Source: Ctenosaura bakeri
Lineage: Eukaryota; Chordata; Lepidosauria; Squamata; Iguanidae
Length of the DNA: 64,000 nucleotides
Assembly: GCA_948474755.1 (NCBI GenBank)
Contig: CAOLHI010000967.1
Location: 372,001-436,000, forward strand
Reading direction: 5' to 3'
Shown: one piece after another, positions 35,171 to 47,512 of the stretch
How positions within the stretch are numbered: position 1 is the stretch's first letter
How the letters are laid out: every line of letters starts with the position of its first letter
Position numbers and translations under genes: made by a program
The notes under the pieces: model-generated
Databases searched by the model: none
The model's input: only the letters and a program-made list of their open reading frames with translations
What the model was told of the DNA's origin: nothing

Positions 35171-36439
35171 GACAGGAAAGAATGATTTCTTCACTGCTAC
35201 CATGCTCACATTATAGACTTTCTGTGGTTTTCAGAGTGAGATCTGTATTTTAATTTGGGAAAGATGCTGGGGACCACATTGCATAAAGAGGGAAGGGCTA
35301 AAGCCATAGCCAAAGTGAAGTGGGTTGTAAACTTTACCAAATTGTTATTTTTTCCACTAAGCATACAAAGCAAATCTCAATTTTGTGCATCTCTACTAAG
35401 ATGAAAGTCCCAGCGCAAAAGCTACAAACCAGAGCTGAATTTCATGCAACAACTCCCTGACCTTTCAACAAACTCCCATTTTCTTTTGTTGATCATTGAT
35501 GAGATACAATAGCAAAAGAATCTTGCAGATGGAGACCCCTTGACACACATACACTTCACCAAGACTGGTAGATTTAAGTGCTGGGGCTGAAAGAGATTTG
35601 GTTATGCTTTCCTTGACAAACTGAACTGCTGGTTAGAAGAAATACATGACAGCATGGGAAACCCAGAGGGGCCCAGAGTCAGATAGAGTTTCCGAGAAGT
35701 GAGCTGACAAAGAGGCCAGAGGTAATCTGCATCCACCTCACCTCCAGGATTAAGCTATCTTCACTGCAATGAATGTTTGCAACTTAAATTATTCTCCTTT
35801 GTCCTGTTGCAGATTCCACCAGTGTATCCTCTTCACTGTGTGTCAGTACATATACACATATATTCTTAGGACAGTGCAATCCATTTAGAGCAGTGGTCCT
35901 TTTATCTAAATGATTGTCCAAGTGTTTTGATTTTGAGATACCACTTACACCGTGAGATATGGAGACACAAAGTGAATGCTTGGTTATGCGGAAAGTGCGG
36001 TAACGTTGGTTGTCACTGTCTTTCTTGTACCTTTCTCTTCTAGCCTTTTAAGGCAAGCCATTGCAAGGCATCTTACAATAGAAATAAAGGATAATATGCT
36101 CCCATACAAGCTTGCCTGAGTGTTGACATCTTCATGGGAGGTTTTTCTTCGAATACACCCACTCTCAGAGGCACATCAGTTGGGGAGCTGAGAAAGGATT
36201 TTCTTAGTAGCTGCACTTAGGATATAGCTTCCAAGGTAGCCTAAGTTAGTTCCCTCCTTATTGTCATTCTGTCAATTTTATTCAGGTGGGCATTTGGCTA
36301 TTTACTGGTTGATGAGGAAGGTGCTTTTAATGGGATCTGATTTAGATAATGTTGTATGATTGGCTTATATTTGTCACTATCAGAGAAAGGAAGAGGTACT
36401 TGAGATATTTCTGCCTCAGGTGTCAAAATAATGCTTTGG
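35171..36439. other. non-coding
   Basis: No gene or clear repeat. Short interrupted frames only. Confidence 0.4.
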
Positions 36440-36756
36440 GCACTGTGGCCTTTTGGTTTGGAGGAAGGAAAACATTTGCTTATTTCATTTATTTTGTTTA
36501 TATCTCAATTATTGTAAAACAAAACAAAGCTTAAATAATATATAATACAAAAGTTAAAAAAAAACTAAATAATCCAATTAAAATACTTATTTAAAACAGC
36601 TAAAAACACACTCAAAGCATGGTAATAATAATACAACACATTCCATCAAAAATTACTTCTGCCCAACCAGTTATATCAAAAACTATTTGCCTTCCAGTGA
36701 AAAGAGAGCAGAGAGGGCCAACTGAGCTTCTCTTGTGAGGGAGTTCTACAGCCTGG
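36440..36756 (-). repeat. LINE 3'-UTR fragment, left part (interrupted by solo LTR)
   Basis: A-rich LINE 3' end followed by CCAGTGAAAAGAGAGCAGAG, GAGGGAGTTCTACAGCCTGG. It matches the region around 33540-33600. The LINE continues at 37728 after the solo LTR. Confidence 0.6.
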
Positions 36757-37723
36757 TGTTACCCTGTATTGTGGGGGTCCCGGGAGGGACGCCCAAATAA
36801 CCAAATAAAAACACAAGATGGGGGAAATTAGACTCGAGCACTCTCTCAAGCTAACGAGAGGCAGGGTAACTTCAGCTAGGATCTTTTAACCCTATGTCTA
36901 CGGTGTCAGACCAGAGAGCGGATAGACAGTTTTTAACGTAACAAATAATATTTTTTATTGAGAACAAACAACACAAAAGACACGACATACACTAACTAAC
37001 TGAGAAATAGAAATGGAGAGTTTTGGGGAATGGGTAATACAACACCTGGTCTCGTAGTCCTGGAGAAAAGAGGGGGTTGAGGGGAAGAAAGCTCAGCGTG
37101 GTTCGCTGAGGGGCGACTCGCTGAACAAACCGACAGCAAGGCAGGATAGCAGTCCGGAGTGTTCCGAAGAGCAAGGCAGAGTCAGTTATTGGGAACTGAG
37201 GGGAAAACTTCACTGGACAGAGCGGCAGCAAGGCTGGATGGAAGCCCAGGGTGATCCAAGGAGGGCTCGGAACCGGGAGGTTTTTATAGGGTGGGTTTTA
37301 CCTACAGGCCATGCCATGGTCAGTGAGAACAAAGGAATTTTAGAGCGGGACAAAGGCGTTGGAAAAGGTCAGGTTTTACATGATGAGCTTAGCGCTGGAT
37401 GACAATAGTATGGCCAGTATGCAAATGGCCCAACATAAAGGAATGGCTCGGCACTCGGCCTGTCGTCTTTGTGTAAAGTCACGCTGAGCAAGGCTGGTTT
37501 GCAAGAAGGAATGGTCCCTAAAGCAATGGAGAGGCATTAAGTTGCCTGCCTAAATGAGGTTTGGAATGTACAATCATTAACAGCTGCGCCTATTACGTGC
37601 TTGTCTGGTGGCCCTTGCAAACACGTGGAGTAGGGTGGCAGAGAAAGGTCAGATAAAGGCCAAATTATTTGATATCAAGAGATATCTAGTGCTCTCACCA
37701 GACATTGCATAACCACAGTAACA
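36757..37723 (-). mobile_element. solo LTR of an LTR retroelement (copy 2)
   Basis: A 967-bp element. On the minus strand it starts TGTTAC (37723 down) and ends GTAACA (to 36757). The 4-bp duplication CTGG is at 36753-36756 and 37724-37727. Colinear with copy 1 at 11475-12422 but clearly diverged from it. TATAAAAA lies at 37288-37281 and a poly(A) signal at 36959-36954 on the minus strand. The doubled CAGCAAGGC-type unit (37134-37165 and 37225-37258) is present. It sits inside a LINE 3' UTR whose sequence reads through when the LTR and one CTGG are ignored. Confidence 0.87.
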
Positions 37724-37727
37724 CTGG

Positions 37728-37950
37728 GAGCTGCCACTGAGAAGGCCCTCTTCTATGTCTTACCAAATAAGCTGGATCTGAAACAAAGTCCCATACACTC
37801 ACCCAAAAATCGCAAGACCCAGACAGGTTCATGTGGGGAGATCTCCTGCATTAACATGTCTTGGGTTGATCCTAGGCTGAGCTGCCTCAAATTTGGATCT
37901 TCAGTTCTCTGACCGCCTCAGCCTATTTCCAAAAATAAATTAAATTAAAA
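37728..37950 (-). repeat. LINE 3'-UTR fragment, right part
   Basis: GAGCTGCCACTGAGAAGGCC, CCCAGACAGGTTCATGTGGG and the following block match the LINE 3' UTR seen at 33600-33720 and continue the segment ending at 36756. Confidence 0.6.
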
Positions 37951-39447
37951 TTTCCAGAATAATCACATATAATTTTCCATTGTATTCTTCCATTTAGTAA
38001 GCATTAAGGGAAAGGTACGCTGTATACCTACTTCAAACCATTTTGAAGGACTGATTTGTAGCCCTGAAGGGTGTAGGATTATTTGATTACACTCTAGTGA
38101 GGCCAGCATTAAACTCTGGAGGGAAATAGGCAGAACAGTAATAAATAATTTGAAGAGCAGAAATTAAAACAGTCCTTTTGAGAAGCAGTGGAGCAACACC
38201 AATGGCCACCAACAGGTACAAAAACAGGTGGCTCATTCAAATGCCAAACAGACTTTTCTCTCTCTTCCTATTCTGCCAACATTTCTTCAAGAACATGCCA
38301 TTTTCCTAGCAGATGCACATGCCTTAGTTCATCAAACTGAAAGGCTTTTTAAGAAGTCAATAAAAGCTAGTTCTCAACAGCTCTAAATCACGATTTTCAT
38401 ATTCAAGGCACCCCTACCCTAAAAATGCATCAGGTCATGGTTTACCACAGTGAATATCTGAACATTCATTTACCTGTCTGCAACTCATCTTGTTCCTTCT
38501 TCATATTAAGGAGGGCGAGTTGCATGACATGATTATTACTTGTGTATACAATTAAATATACTGACACCATCCCACTTTTTTTACTTATAATTTATGAGCC
38601 TAGGCTGAATGAAATACATTCTTTTCCTATAAAATCTTAGCATTTGGCATGTTTTCCCCCTAAAGACCCCCCAGATTACATTTTTAGATCAGCATACTAT
38701 ATGTCAACTGGTGAGGGAAAGGAAGAAGGAATCAATGAGCTTAAATTATTAAAATTCTAGGCATCTGTTAAGGATTCAGTCAGGTGTTGTAAAACTTACA
38801 GTACATCAATTTACTTGCTATATTAATTTTATTCATACACCTTGACAAGAGGAAGGAGGTGTTACATCTTTCTTTCTTTACTCAAACTGGATTGAAGTGA
38901 CTCAGAAATGTAGAACCTCTTTCTTTCCTTTTAAGATTTATACTGAGTGAGTAGCTATTCTCCAAGTCAGAATGCAGGTGAATGGCAGGTCTGCATTACA
39001 AATGCCTGAGGTAACTATAAAAATATAAATGGTATCAGGTTATTGATTTTTTCCCCCTAGAGGCCACAAATTAGAAATGGCATGCTTTAAAAAAAAAAAA
39101 GGAAAAGAAGAAGAAAAATCCTCTGGTCTATTCACCAATTTTTAATTAAAACATAAATAAATCATTGTAGTCTCGGAGCTTGCATATAAACAATGGGAAA
39201 GATGGCATACTTACAACAACGTGTCAGTGTTTTGTGACTAACGAGTCACTGCCCAAAATACATCTCAAATTGAAACCAGATTCCCAAACTAAGTAATATC
39301 ACATGCAAACCATTTCAACTTATTATAGCAGAAGCCACTGAAACCACACATTGGTTTTTAGAAGAAACAAGGAAGAAAGAGTCCAATTTTTTCAAGTATA
39401 GCAATCCTTTAAAAAAAAAAAAGTTAAGCACTACTGCTGTTACATAC
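37951..39447. other. repeat-poor non-coding block
   Basis: AT-rich DNA with no recognised repeats or gene. If the exon call at 39448-39628 is right, this is its downstream intron on the minus strand. Confidence 0.4.
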
Positions 39448-39628
39448 CAGTAATATTTTTTTTTGTCATATTCTATGGAATAATGGGTTTCTATATCTTC
39501 AGAGCAAACAATAACCATATGTTGCTCTGGGTACAGAATGTTTGCTGCTTCGTCAGTACACAAGAAGAAGTCTGGAGAAGGAAGAGATTTTGTTGTCATA
39601 AACACTCTGGAAGAGCTTTTAATCAGAC
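39448..39628 (-). CDS. candidate internal coding exon of an unrecognised host gene
   Basis: On the minus strand, 181 bp are open in one frame. They lie between a good acceptor (TTTGGCTCCCTGCAG before 39628) and a strong donor (CTG|GTATGT after 39448). The predicted peptide is about 60 residues, includes SPDFFLCTDEAANILYPEQ and SEDIETHYSIEY, and ends in a KKKYYW cluster. It is not low-complexity and has an ordinary protein composition, unlike neighbouring chance frames. The exon would start with two bases of a split codon and end two bases into another. I do not recognise the family, and no neighbouring exon was found, so it could be a chance open frame. Confidence 0.35.
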
Positions 39629-40990
39629 CTGCAGGGAGCCAAATATTTAATATGGAAAGCAACAAGGTTACATTATAGTTCCTTCAAATGTTTCCGTTGC
39701 ACTTTGGAAGCAGGAAAGGCAAGAACACAGTCTGTCTTCCAGTGGGACCTAGGGAAATGTGAACATGTGCTAATAAAGACTCCCACTTTAGACAGGGAAA
39801 TTCTGAAAAATATAGATGTAACAGCAGAAAGAGAGAAATTGTGCAGAAAAAGGCAGACAGCTCTAGATGGAGCAGATTGGAACAGAGACCCTCTACATAT
39901 ACACCATAATGGCTACATGGTAGAACAGGAGTCTCCCAGCTGCACTTTTGAGGTCTCTAAAAATGTCTGCAGCCATGACCGCATAAAGTTACCAGTCCCT
40001 GTAAGGCAGGAGTGTGGAAAACGGGCCCATGGGACACAATGATCCTCTCAAAAATCTGTGTTTGCATTTCCCCCCAAGAAACATCTACCTGAAGTTTTGG
40101 GGAAAAAATATTCAAAATATTTCTGTAACTCTCTAGGAGGCAATTTTGCCATCTTCCCCTAGGTTGTTTTGGCCAGCCACTTAGAGTTCTCTTGAGAAGA
40201 AAAACAGGGTAGAAATAAAGATTAATAATAATAACAATAATAAAATAGTGAATTGTTCCCTATGCCCCTTAGAAGGCATGCAGACATTTTGAGTGTTAAA
40301 AATTGAGTAAATTTTTTTAAAAAGAAAAATCAGGGATAGCAGTAGCTGTGGACCTCCTAAGTCTGGTAAGAGCTGTGTGTGGCCCCTGGACTCAGGTGGT
40401 TGCCAATGCCTGCTTTGACACAATCTAAAACATTATTTTAGCTAAGATCCAACAATGGGGAGATCTAGGAGACTCAATAGGGTTCCTACTGTTTATGTCT
40501 CAGGGTAGAAGAGACATATCATTCAGCAGAAAAACAAAGATTTACATCCCAAAGTAGGCCAGAAGTCAAGGTGAGATGAATCTGGAGAATCAGTTTCTTC
40601 TAGGACTGTCTGAAACGTTACCATAAAGAACAGCACCATGCCAAGATTATGGTAAATTGAACATGGACCAATAATTACATAAAACTGGCACACATTGGGC
40701 TAAGGAACATCAGAGTGTGGTCAACATGGCAAAAGTTATAGATGAGGAAGAACATACAAGCTAGAAGAGGCTGTACAAGTTTGCATTTGCCTGAGCCTAC
40801 TGGAAAGGGTAAGTCTTCACCTAGTTCTCTGCTCTTCCCTCTGCTTTTGTACTTTGGATTCAGTTCGCAATAATTGAAGTTAGTCAAAGTCAAAGGAAGA
40901 AAGTGGAAGGAGGAGATAGGAACATTTTGAAAGTTGATGAAAAGTGGGCCAACAAAGGATTAGCTGGGACAGTTGGTCAGGTATGTAATT
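39629..40990. other. non-coding, one short repeat shared with 5.3 kb
   Basis: The stretch at about 40696-40742 (AAGGAACATCAGAGTGTGGT, CAACATGGCAAAAGTTATAG) matches 5322-5365 with few differences, so a short unclassified dispersed repeat is present. A 112-codon plus-strand frame (39704-40042) has no recognisable domain. Confidence 0.4.
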
Positions 40991-40998
40991 ATTTAGAC

Positions 40999-41280
40999 CA
41001 GGGCTTTCCAAATGGTGTGCCACGACACAGTAGTGTGTCACTTGAAGTGTGCTGCCTACAATTTTGGAAATGTACATTATTATTTATATATCATATATTT
41101 TAAAAAAATATATGAAAAGTTTTCATGAGATATGTCGTGTCCCCATACATTTTGTTATTACAATTTATGTCTGTAATCTCTTACAAGGGGTTAGTTTAAC
41201 CTCTGGTTTGCTAGCAAAACTGAATTAATGATGCATATCTAAAAAGTGTGTCACCAACGTGAAAAGTTTGGAAAGCTCTG
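40999..41280. mobile_element. hAT MITE, 282 bp, 8-bp target duplication
   Basis: Ends CAGGGCTTTCCAAATGGTG and, inverted, CAGAGCTTTCCAAACTTTTC. Flanks are ATTTAGAC (40991-40998) and ATTTAGAA (41281-41288), an 8-bp duplication with one mismatch. The interior is AT-rich and non-coding. The CAGGG start and 8-bp duplication are typical of hAT elements. Confidence 0.8.
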
Positions 41281-41288
41281 ATTTAGAA

Positions 41289-42481
41289 GGATGAAGCCAA
41301 TGAAGACAGTAAGCAGAATTATTCAATTGTGCTATTCTGTGAGTGTACATAAAGTTGCCTTTATGGATATCTAGTTCCAGACAAAGTACAAGCATGTGTC
41401 CAATACAGTTGTTAGCTGCACAATTTGTTGCACAAGTGGTTTCATCAGTGGTTGTGTTCCTAGCCACTATCACTGGAAGAACAAGTGGAATGACACCCTT
41501 GCAAGTGGAAAAGCCAAAATGCACTGTTTCTCTGCCAACTTGTATTTAGATCAAAATTCCCTCCCATCTCTTAGTAACATATGTCATATTCAGGTACTAT
41601 GAAAATCTGGGTGTTTTTGTGCATAGTTAGCTGCTAGTTGCTATGCTATCATATTACAATAATAAAAATGGCCATGCCTACAACCATCAGTGCCAACCTT
41701 GTCTTCCTGACCTATCATTGTGCTTTCTAATTCTCTATATAGGATATTTTGCAAACTTGAGGAGAAATACTAGTACACAATGCCAGCTGGCAGGGAATAT
41801 CTATTGAACCATTTTTTGTCCTCCATGGTTTTTTGCACAGAAAAAAGACTTGTATTTACTCAAAGGCAGCACATTACGATGAGGCTGGCAGTTTTATGCT
41901 TTGTTCAATGTAAAGCTGTCTCAGCTAATAAGTTATATCAAGTGTAAGGAAAGAGGGCAGCAAGCTTAGATGCCAAAGAGTCATCAACAACTCCCACCAA
42001 GACTAACACTGTGGTTCAAATTATTTGAAAATTTCAAGATCTTCTGCTTCTAAATTGAACTATTTCTTCAGAGCCAATTTGGCATTTTACATTCCAGTGT
42101 AGTCTCTCATCTCCTATCCAGTTTGTGTAATCCATGGTTCCTGCCTCTTTCTTATCTTAATAACTAGATTATTTTTATATTGATTAACTCTATAGGCAAT
42201 TAAATATTATTTTAATCTTAATTTTTTGTATGTATTTAGCTGTATATGGTTTAACTTATATCTCTTTTTATTCAATAAGCCTGCTTGAGTCTCACTCATG
42301 GGAAAAATGTGGGATAGAAATAAAGTCATTGATTGACTGATTGATCAATAATTATTATAATTATTTGCTTCCCCATGTAAATACATGATGCTTTATAACA
42401 ATCATTCTTAACCTTTTCTTTACTGGGTGTGCCCTGTAAAGATAATTTCTTGCTGAGGATTCCAAAGACTTAACTCAAGAT
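41289..42481. other. non-coding
   Basis: No gene supported. The part around 41390-41560 has repeated TTGCACAA-type words but cannot be assigned to a family. Confidence 0.4.
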
Positions 42482-42581
42482 TTAAGTCACATTCTCTCAG
42501 CCTCAGGGGATGGCAAAGGCAAAGGCCAGGCAAAGTCCCTCTGAACAAAAAAACTTCCTGTGATAAGTTGACCTTAGGGTT
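42482..42581 (+). repeat. tRNA-derived SINE fragment
   Basis: TTAAGTCACATTCTCTCAGC, GGCAAAGGCAAAGGCCAGGC and TTGACCTTAGGGTTTTCC match the middle and 3' part of the SINE. The head and tail are missing. Confidence 0.7.
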
Positions 42582-43089
42582 TTCCTATTGGGAACATGGG
42601 TTCCCATTCTGCCATAAATCCAGCCATATGGGTTAAAAGATAAGACAAGCGTTCAGCCTGGTCATCGAAATAGCCTTTAGTTTTCACTCTCCAAACTGGT
42701 AAATTGGAGCAAGTGCTCAGTAGGGCACCACCATTGGTCCCACTGGGGCCTGCACCACCTCTGCAATGCTTTTGCAAATGAGGGGGGATTTTTAAGCAAC
42801 TGCACACACACCACCTACCATGTCCCTGTTGCTGCTGGTGGTATTCATTCTAGCAACAACTTTTCCATGGGATTTGATTCTCAGAATGCAGCATTAGAGA
42901 AAAGGAAGGAACATCTAAGTGAGAAACACTATTCAAATCTCTTCATGCCTTGTTTTGTACCTTTGTGAGCAGAATAGCTTGGTATTCATGTTTTGAACAG
43001 TAGAGTACTGACAGCAGATGCTGAAGTCTAGATATGATAATTTACATTGATTTATAATTTACATTGATCTGAGATAATGGAATAGCCCC
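42582..43089. other. non-coding
   Basis: Nothing recognised. Confidence 0.4.
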
Positions 43090-43215
43090 TTCAGATGTTT
43101 TGGACAACAACCTCCCGGAGTTCCTGACTATTGGCCATGTCCGATGAGGTTGATGCAAGGTGCAGTATAAAATATCTGCAAGTTGGGTGAGGTTCCAGAT
43201 GTTTTGGAGCCTTCC
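43090..43215. repeat. CTCCAGATGTTG-type MITE
   Basis: CAGATGTTTTGGACAACAAC and CCTCCCGGAGTTCCTGAC, then the inverted half ending GGTTCCAGATGTTTTGGAGCC. Diverged member of the short hAT-like family. Confidence 0.55.
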
Positions 43216-44564
43216 CCAATACTAAGACCAAAACCTTGCACTGGAACCCCAGCTGTGCCACCCCATTTAAACACTCATTTGCCAGCTCAGCAACTCATTC
43301 GATCATGCCTGCAATTATTGAAATGAATTATAAAAACAAACTATTAAATGAGATCTCATAATATATGACTTGCAAATTATTTAATTCATATTCATTGGTT
43401 ACCAGCCATGGCTTACAAAATTATAAATGTGAACTCTGAATTAATGAAGAAAGGTTTAATAGCCGCTATGCCAAGTTTTCAAATGTGATGATAATTTGAA
43501 GTCAAACACAACACAATTACGAATTCATGAGATTTTCTGAGTGTTTGTTTTCCTAGCAGATTTTACTTTGACCTTTCTAGTATTCTAAACTAGTAAACAC
43601 ATCTTCCTTTAGATTTGCTGGGGCGGGGGGTTTCTCAGAATAACTTCAGCAGGAACAATTATCAGCCAGTGTAAGGCTGTCCAGGACATTTTGAAGATCA
43701 CTAAGTGACATTCACACTCACTTAAGTCAAGACACATTAGTACCGTAAGATTGCCACACTATTTTAACATATACAAGGCTGAAAATTCCACCAATACCAC
43801 TCTCATACCTTCTACTGCTGGCAAAACATTACGTTTCCAAATTAAATACATAACAATTTGCAGCCCTTTGATAACAACCACTTCATTTTGTCTAATGTTA
43901 GGGCTGGCTGTGAAGTGTCTGACAGTGATGGCCCTTAAGCATCACTTCTACTACCAGGCTGTGTATATTCATGCAAGTCACTTGGAGCAGTCAGGAGAAA
44001 ATCTAGTAAGTTCCACTGAAATAAATTTGATTTTTAAAATGAATAGCTCAGAGAAAGTCCATGATGGTCCATGAAAGAGCATGATAATTTAACCTTCAAC
44101 AACAGCTGTGCAGAGTACATGATCCTGATAAAACACACCATGCCTGTGGATATAATAAATAGGAAAATGTATACATACTCACTATTCAAGGCAGCATTCC
44201 CACTCTGAGATTCCTCTACCTCAAGAACAGGAAGAAAAGGGCTCAGCCACTGAAACTCAGGGCCAGGCCCAGGCCCTGAGACCTGGCATCCCTTCCTAGA
44301 GATCATAGGGTTAGACCTGCACACTCCGTAAGGGGCAAGGATGTTTAAGTGCACTTTTTCTTCATTTCCAGATAACAGTAATCAATCTGACAGGGTAGTT
44401 GTGATAAGACAAACAGAATGATGTCTGAAAAGTTCTACAAAAGATTAATAATTGGTCACTTGTTGATTCCTTTCCTTTCATCTTCTATTGGCCTTTTAGT
44501 GAAGAGAGAACTTACGATATCTGTAAATTTTTCTATTTTTCGTTAACAGTGGGAGTTGGGGTGA
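43216..44564. other. non-coding; AT-rich repeat-free stretch at 43.3-43.6 kb
   Basis: From about 43305 to 43560 the sequence has many TAAT/ATTA words (ATTATTTAATTCATATTC, CTCTGAATTAATGAAG) and no repeats, a possible regulatory block. The remainder is unremarkable. Confidence 0.35.
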
Positions 44565-44780
44565 TTTTTTTTTATTTGTTTATATGTATCCCGCCTCTCC
44601 ATATGGATCGAGGCGGTGAACAACTTACAAATAGCATGTATTTCGAAACATTTCTATACATGCCCCCAACAAGCTGGGTACTCATTTTACCGACCTGTGA
44701 AAGGATGGAAGGCTGAGTCAACCTTGGAGCCGGGCAGGATTGAACTCACAACCTTGTGGCTTGCAGTACTGACATGGCTC
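44565..44780 (-). repeat. tRNA-derived SINE, CCCGCCTCT-tail family, head truncated
   Basis: The plus strand starts with the reversed A/T-rich tail, then GTATCCCGCCTCTCCATATG, GATCGAGGCGGTGAACAACT, ACATGCCCCCAACAAGCTGG and GAACTCACAACCTTGTGGCT. It is about 95 percent identical by eye to 57887-58121 over the shared part. The tRNA-like A-box end is lost after GCAGTACTGACATGGCTCC. Confidence 0.85.
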
Positions 44781-44850
44781 CTAGCAGTACCAAGCAAAAG
44801 AGATCATGGAGCTATTTTGTATTTCCCTTCCTCAATAATTTCCTCTGGTT

Positions 44851-44936
44851 AAAAAAGAAAAGAAAAAGAAAGGAAAGAAAGAGAAGAGAAGAAGAGAAGA
44901 GAAGAGAAGAAAAGAAAAGAAAGCTAGAAGAAGCAG
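44851..44936 (+). repeat. purine-only low-complexity tract (GAAA/GAGAA)n
   Basis: About 85 bp of almost pure purines on the plus strand, with mixed GAAAA, GGAAA and GAGAA units. Such tracts can form triplex DNA and are assembly-sensitive. Confidence 0.9.
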
Positions 44937-47293
44937 AGTTAAAACATGGCAGAAGCAGTGAAAGTGTTTTGTAAAGTTGTTTTATGACCATGGAATCACT
45001 TCTTATCCACTAAGATGTATCAGTTTACATATCATAATCACACAGTATTTTTCTAAATCCAAATTCCCTGAGGAAATTTAAGACATTTGGTCTACTAGAA
45101 ATATCTTGTCACTGAAAATGAATTCCTGTTAATGAATCTTAACCAGGGAAATTATGGACAGCCCAGCCATTTGGTGGGACAAAATAAATAGGGCATCAAG
45201 AGATTCATTCTGTTCATAAGATAATCATGGACCTTAGCTACCCTATTTAGTGACTAAGGTATTAAATTGATTAAATAATTAAATTATATGGCAACATTGA
45301 ATTGAAATGACACATTGTTGATGACAATGCAGATTGTACTGTTATCAATAAAGGATGAATTGACTAGGTAGCAAATATGGCATTTGTAATTTTTCATGTA
45401 AAATTTACACTTATCCTTTGGGATCTACCTTCTTATAATAAATAATTTGTGAGAACAAAGTAGAACACATGTTACTGTGGATTATGATGCCACAGTATGA
45501 TAAAGGGAAAGAAAAAGACTGATCAGTGGATCACAACTCCAGTGGGGTGCTGAATATCCCCAACTCTCTAAAACTGAGTGTCTACAAAATGTCAGTCACA
45601 GATGAAGATAAATTCCATACAAATTGCTTCTGGATCTTTGGCATATAGGCATCCTTAGAGAGTGCCATTGCTTATATTATGACAGAGTTGGATCTTACAT
45701 TAAGTAGTCATATCAGGCAGCAGATTTTGGATGCCATTAAAGGGTGCAGAATAGTTATTTCATTTGAATTTACTGTATTTTTTACAACTTGAGATAGGGA
45801 GAGGTGCTTGAGGGATTTTCTGTCTCCTGTGCTGGAAGCTCCTGATGGATTGTGGGCCATATTGTTTGGTCCCTCCCAGATTGTGATGAAAATCACAAAC
45901 CTCACTCCAGCATCCCCAGTTTTAGCAAAAATCATGTCCTTTACCTCTTATAAAAATCATAACTAAGTTAAGGAAGCCAAGGGATCACTAGGCCTACTGT
46001 AGCAGTGTCCTCTGCCTTTTTACATGTTAACTTTCTAAGATCTGTTGAGAATCCTCCAGAAAGTTATCTGGAGAACCTCTGTGGGAAATTTGGAAAGTCA
46101 AGGTACAGACCGTATTATACATTTTATCAATATAAATTTAAACAAACAAACAAACCGTGCTCCTCTATAGATATGAATTTTAAAAATATATGTAATCTGC
46201 TGACAATGTGATTGGTATATAGTAAATGAAAAATAATAGTACTAGGTTAAAGATTTGGACATTCGTGTGAGCAGGCTTTCAGAAAATGCTAACCTTTGGG
46301 CATATACAGATTGCTAGTAGAGTGGACGTCAACAGCTAGGAAGGGAGCCATCACAATATGCCTATTAGGGCCCCTTCTTACTTTGTTTTAATGTGTCTCA
46401 GGTAGCTACCAGCCCATATCAAATGCAGTTGGGAAGACCTGTTTCCAGGCTTACCAACAAATTTTCAGTGCCCCCCACCATCTGTTAGGAAGTTTTCAAT
46501 AAATAAATCATCTTCTGGCATTTGAAGAGTTAATCTGCTGCCATCTAGTGGCTCAAGAGTAATTTTACAACCTGCCTCTTTTAACTTCTTTATAGATAGT
46601 CAGCTGTCTGTATATAAACCTGTCTGTTAAAAGGCACAATATGCTGTGTGACATGCTCTGTGAGATACTGTGGAGGCAAGTAGGAAGGACATCTTGCATC
46701 TGAAAAGTAAAACAGGACTAAAGCTTAAGGATTCGCAGATGGAGCATGTTCCTCAAGCAGGCAGAGCCACAGACATTACTGTGTTCACCTCGAACCAGCA
46801 AACTAAATCTTTCAACCATCCAACATGCATAGCACCCAAAGCTAGCCAAGTTGTTTCATTACTAAAGTCAAACAAGCTCACCAGCATTTCTTCCCCATAA
46901 AAAGCCACCCTGAATCCCAGCTTGGGAGACAGACTGGATTAAAGCCCAATAAATAAATAAAATAAACAATAAAAACACAGTACCAACAATGTATCAGCAG
47001 TAAAAAACACAGTAACAATTATTTAAATAAGTGATAACCTGATGAGGCAGCTACCTCCCTTTCTCTAATGGTAGGGTTGGCATGTGCTCTGGCACCTTTC
47101 AGGGAACATGTTCATTCATTCATTCAATCATTGAGAAAGCAAGAGGAATCACACCATTCCCTTCACACCTTGATAAAACACCTCCCTACCTTGATGCTTT
47201 TTTCCCCAGTGCACCGTAGTGTTGGACAGTTCCCTCATCAGAAGGAGATGATAATCAGGATCATTCTCTCTTGAAATGTCAGGTTCATCATCA
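44937..47293. other. non-coding
   Basis: No gene supported across about 2.3 kb. AT-rich, with short AAATAAAT runs near 46950. Open frames up to 76 codons have no recognisable domains. Confidence 0.4.
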
Positions 47294-47512
47294 ATCTAGG
47301 CATTAGGAAGGACCTCTTTACTGTAAGAACTGTCCAACAGTGGAATGAGCTGCTTTTGGAGGCTAGTAGTTTCTCTTTCAGAGGTCTTTAAACAGCGGCT
47401 GGACGGGCATTTTTGGGGAATGTTTTAGTTGTGTGTTCCTCCATGGCAGGGGGCTGGATTAGATGTCTCTTGTAATCTCTTCCAACTCTTGGACTCTAAA
47501 TTCTACAATACT
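47294..47512 (+). repeat. CR1 LINE 3'-end fragment
   Basis: AATCTAGGCATTAGGAAGGA, CTGTCCAACAGTGGAATGAG, GAGGTCTTTAAACAGCGGCT, CCATGGCAGGGGGCTGGATT and TCTTCCAACTCTTGG follow the exact order of the 3' terminal part of amniote CR1 elements. The fragment ends in the degenerate CTAAATTCTACAATACTAT terminal repeats. 5'-truncated, as most CR1 copies are. Confidence 0.85.

Noticed and set aside
39704..40042. 112-codon plus-strand open frame next to the candidate exon
   Set aside because: Opposite strand to the exon, composition unremarkable, no domain seen.
41390..41560. possible SINE with repeated TTGCACAA words, also hinted near 10.2 and 48.0 kb
   Set aside because: The three places do not align beyond short words, so no family can be supported.
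46480..46640. possible short LTR (starts TGTTAGG, has TATATAAA)
   Set aside because: No second copy, no target duplication and no clear CA end.
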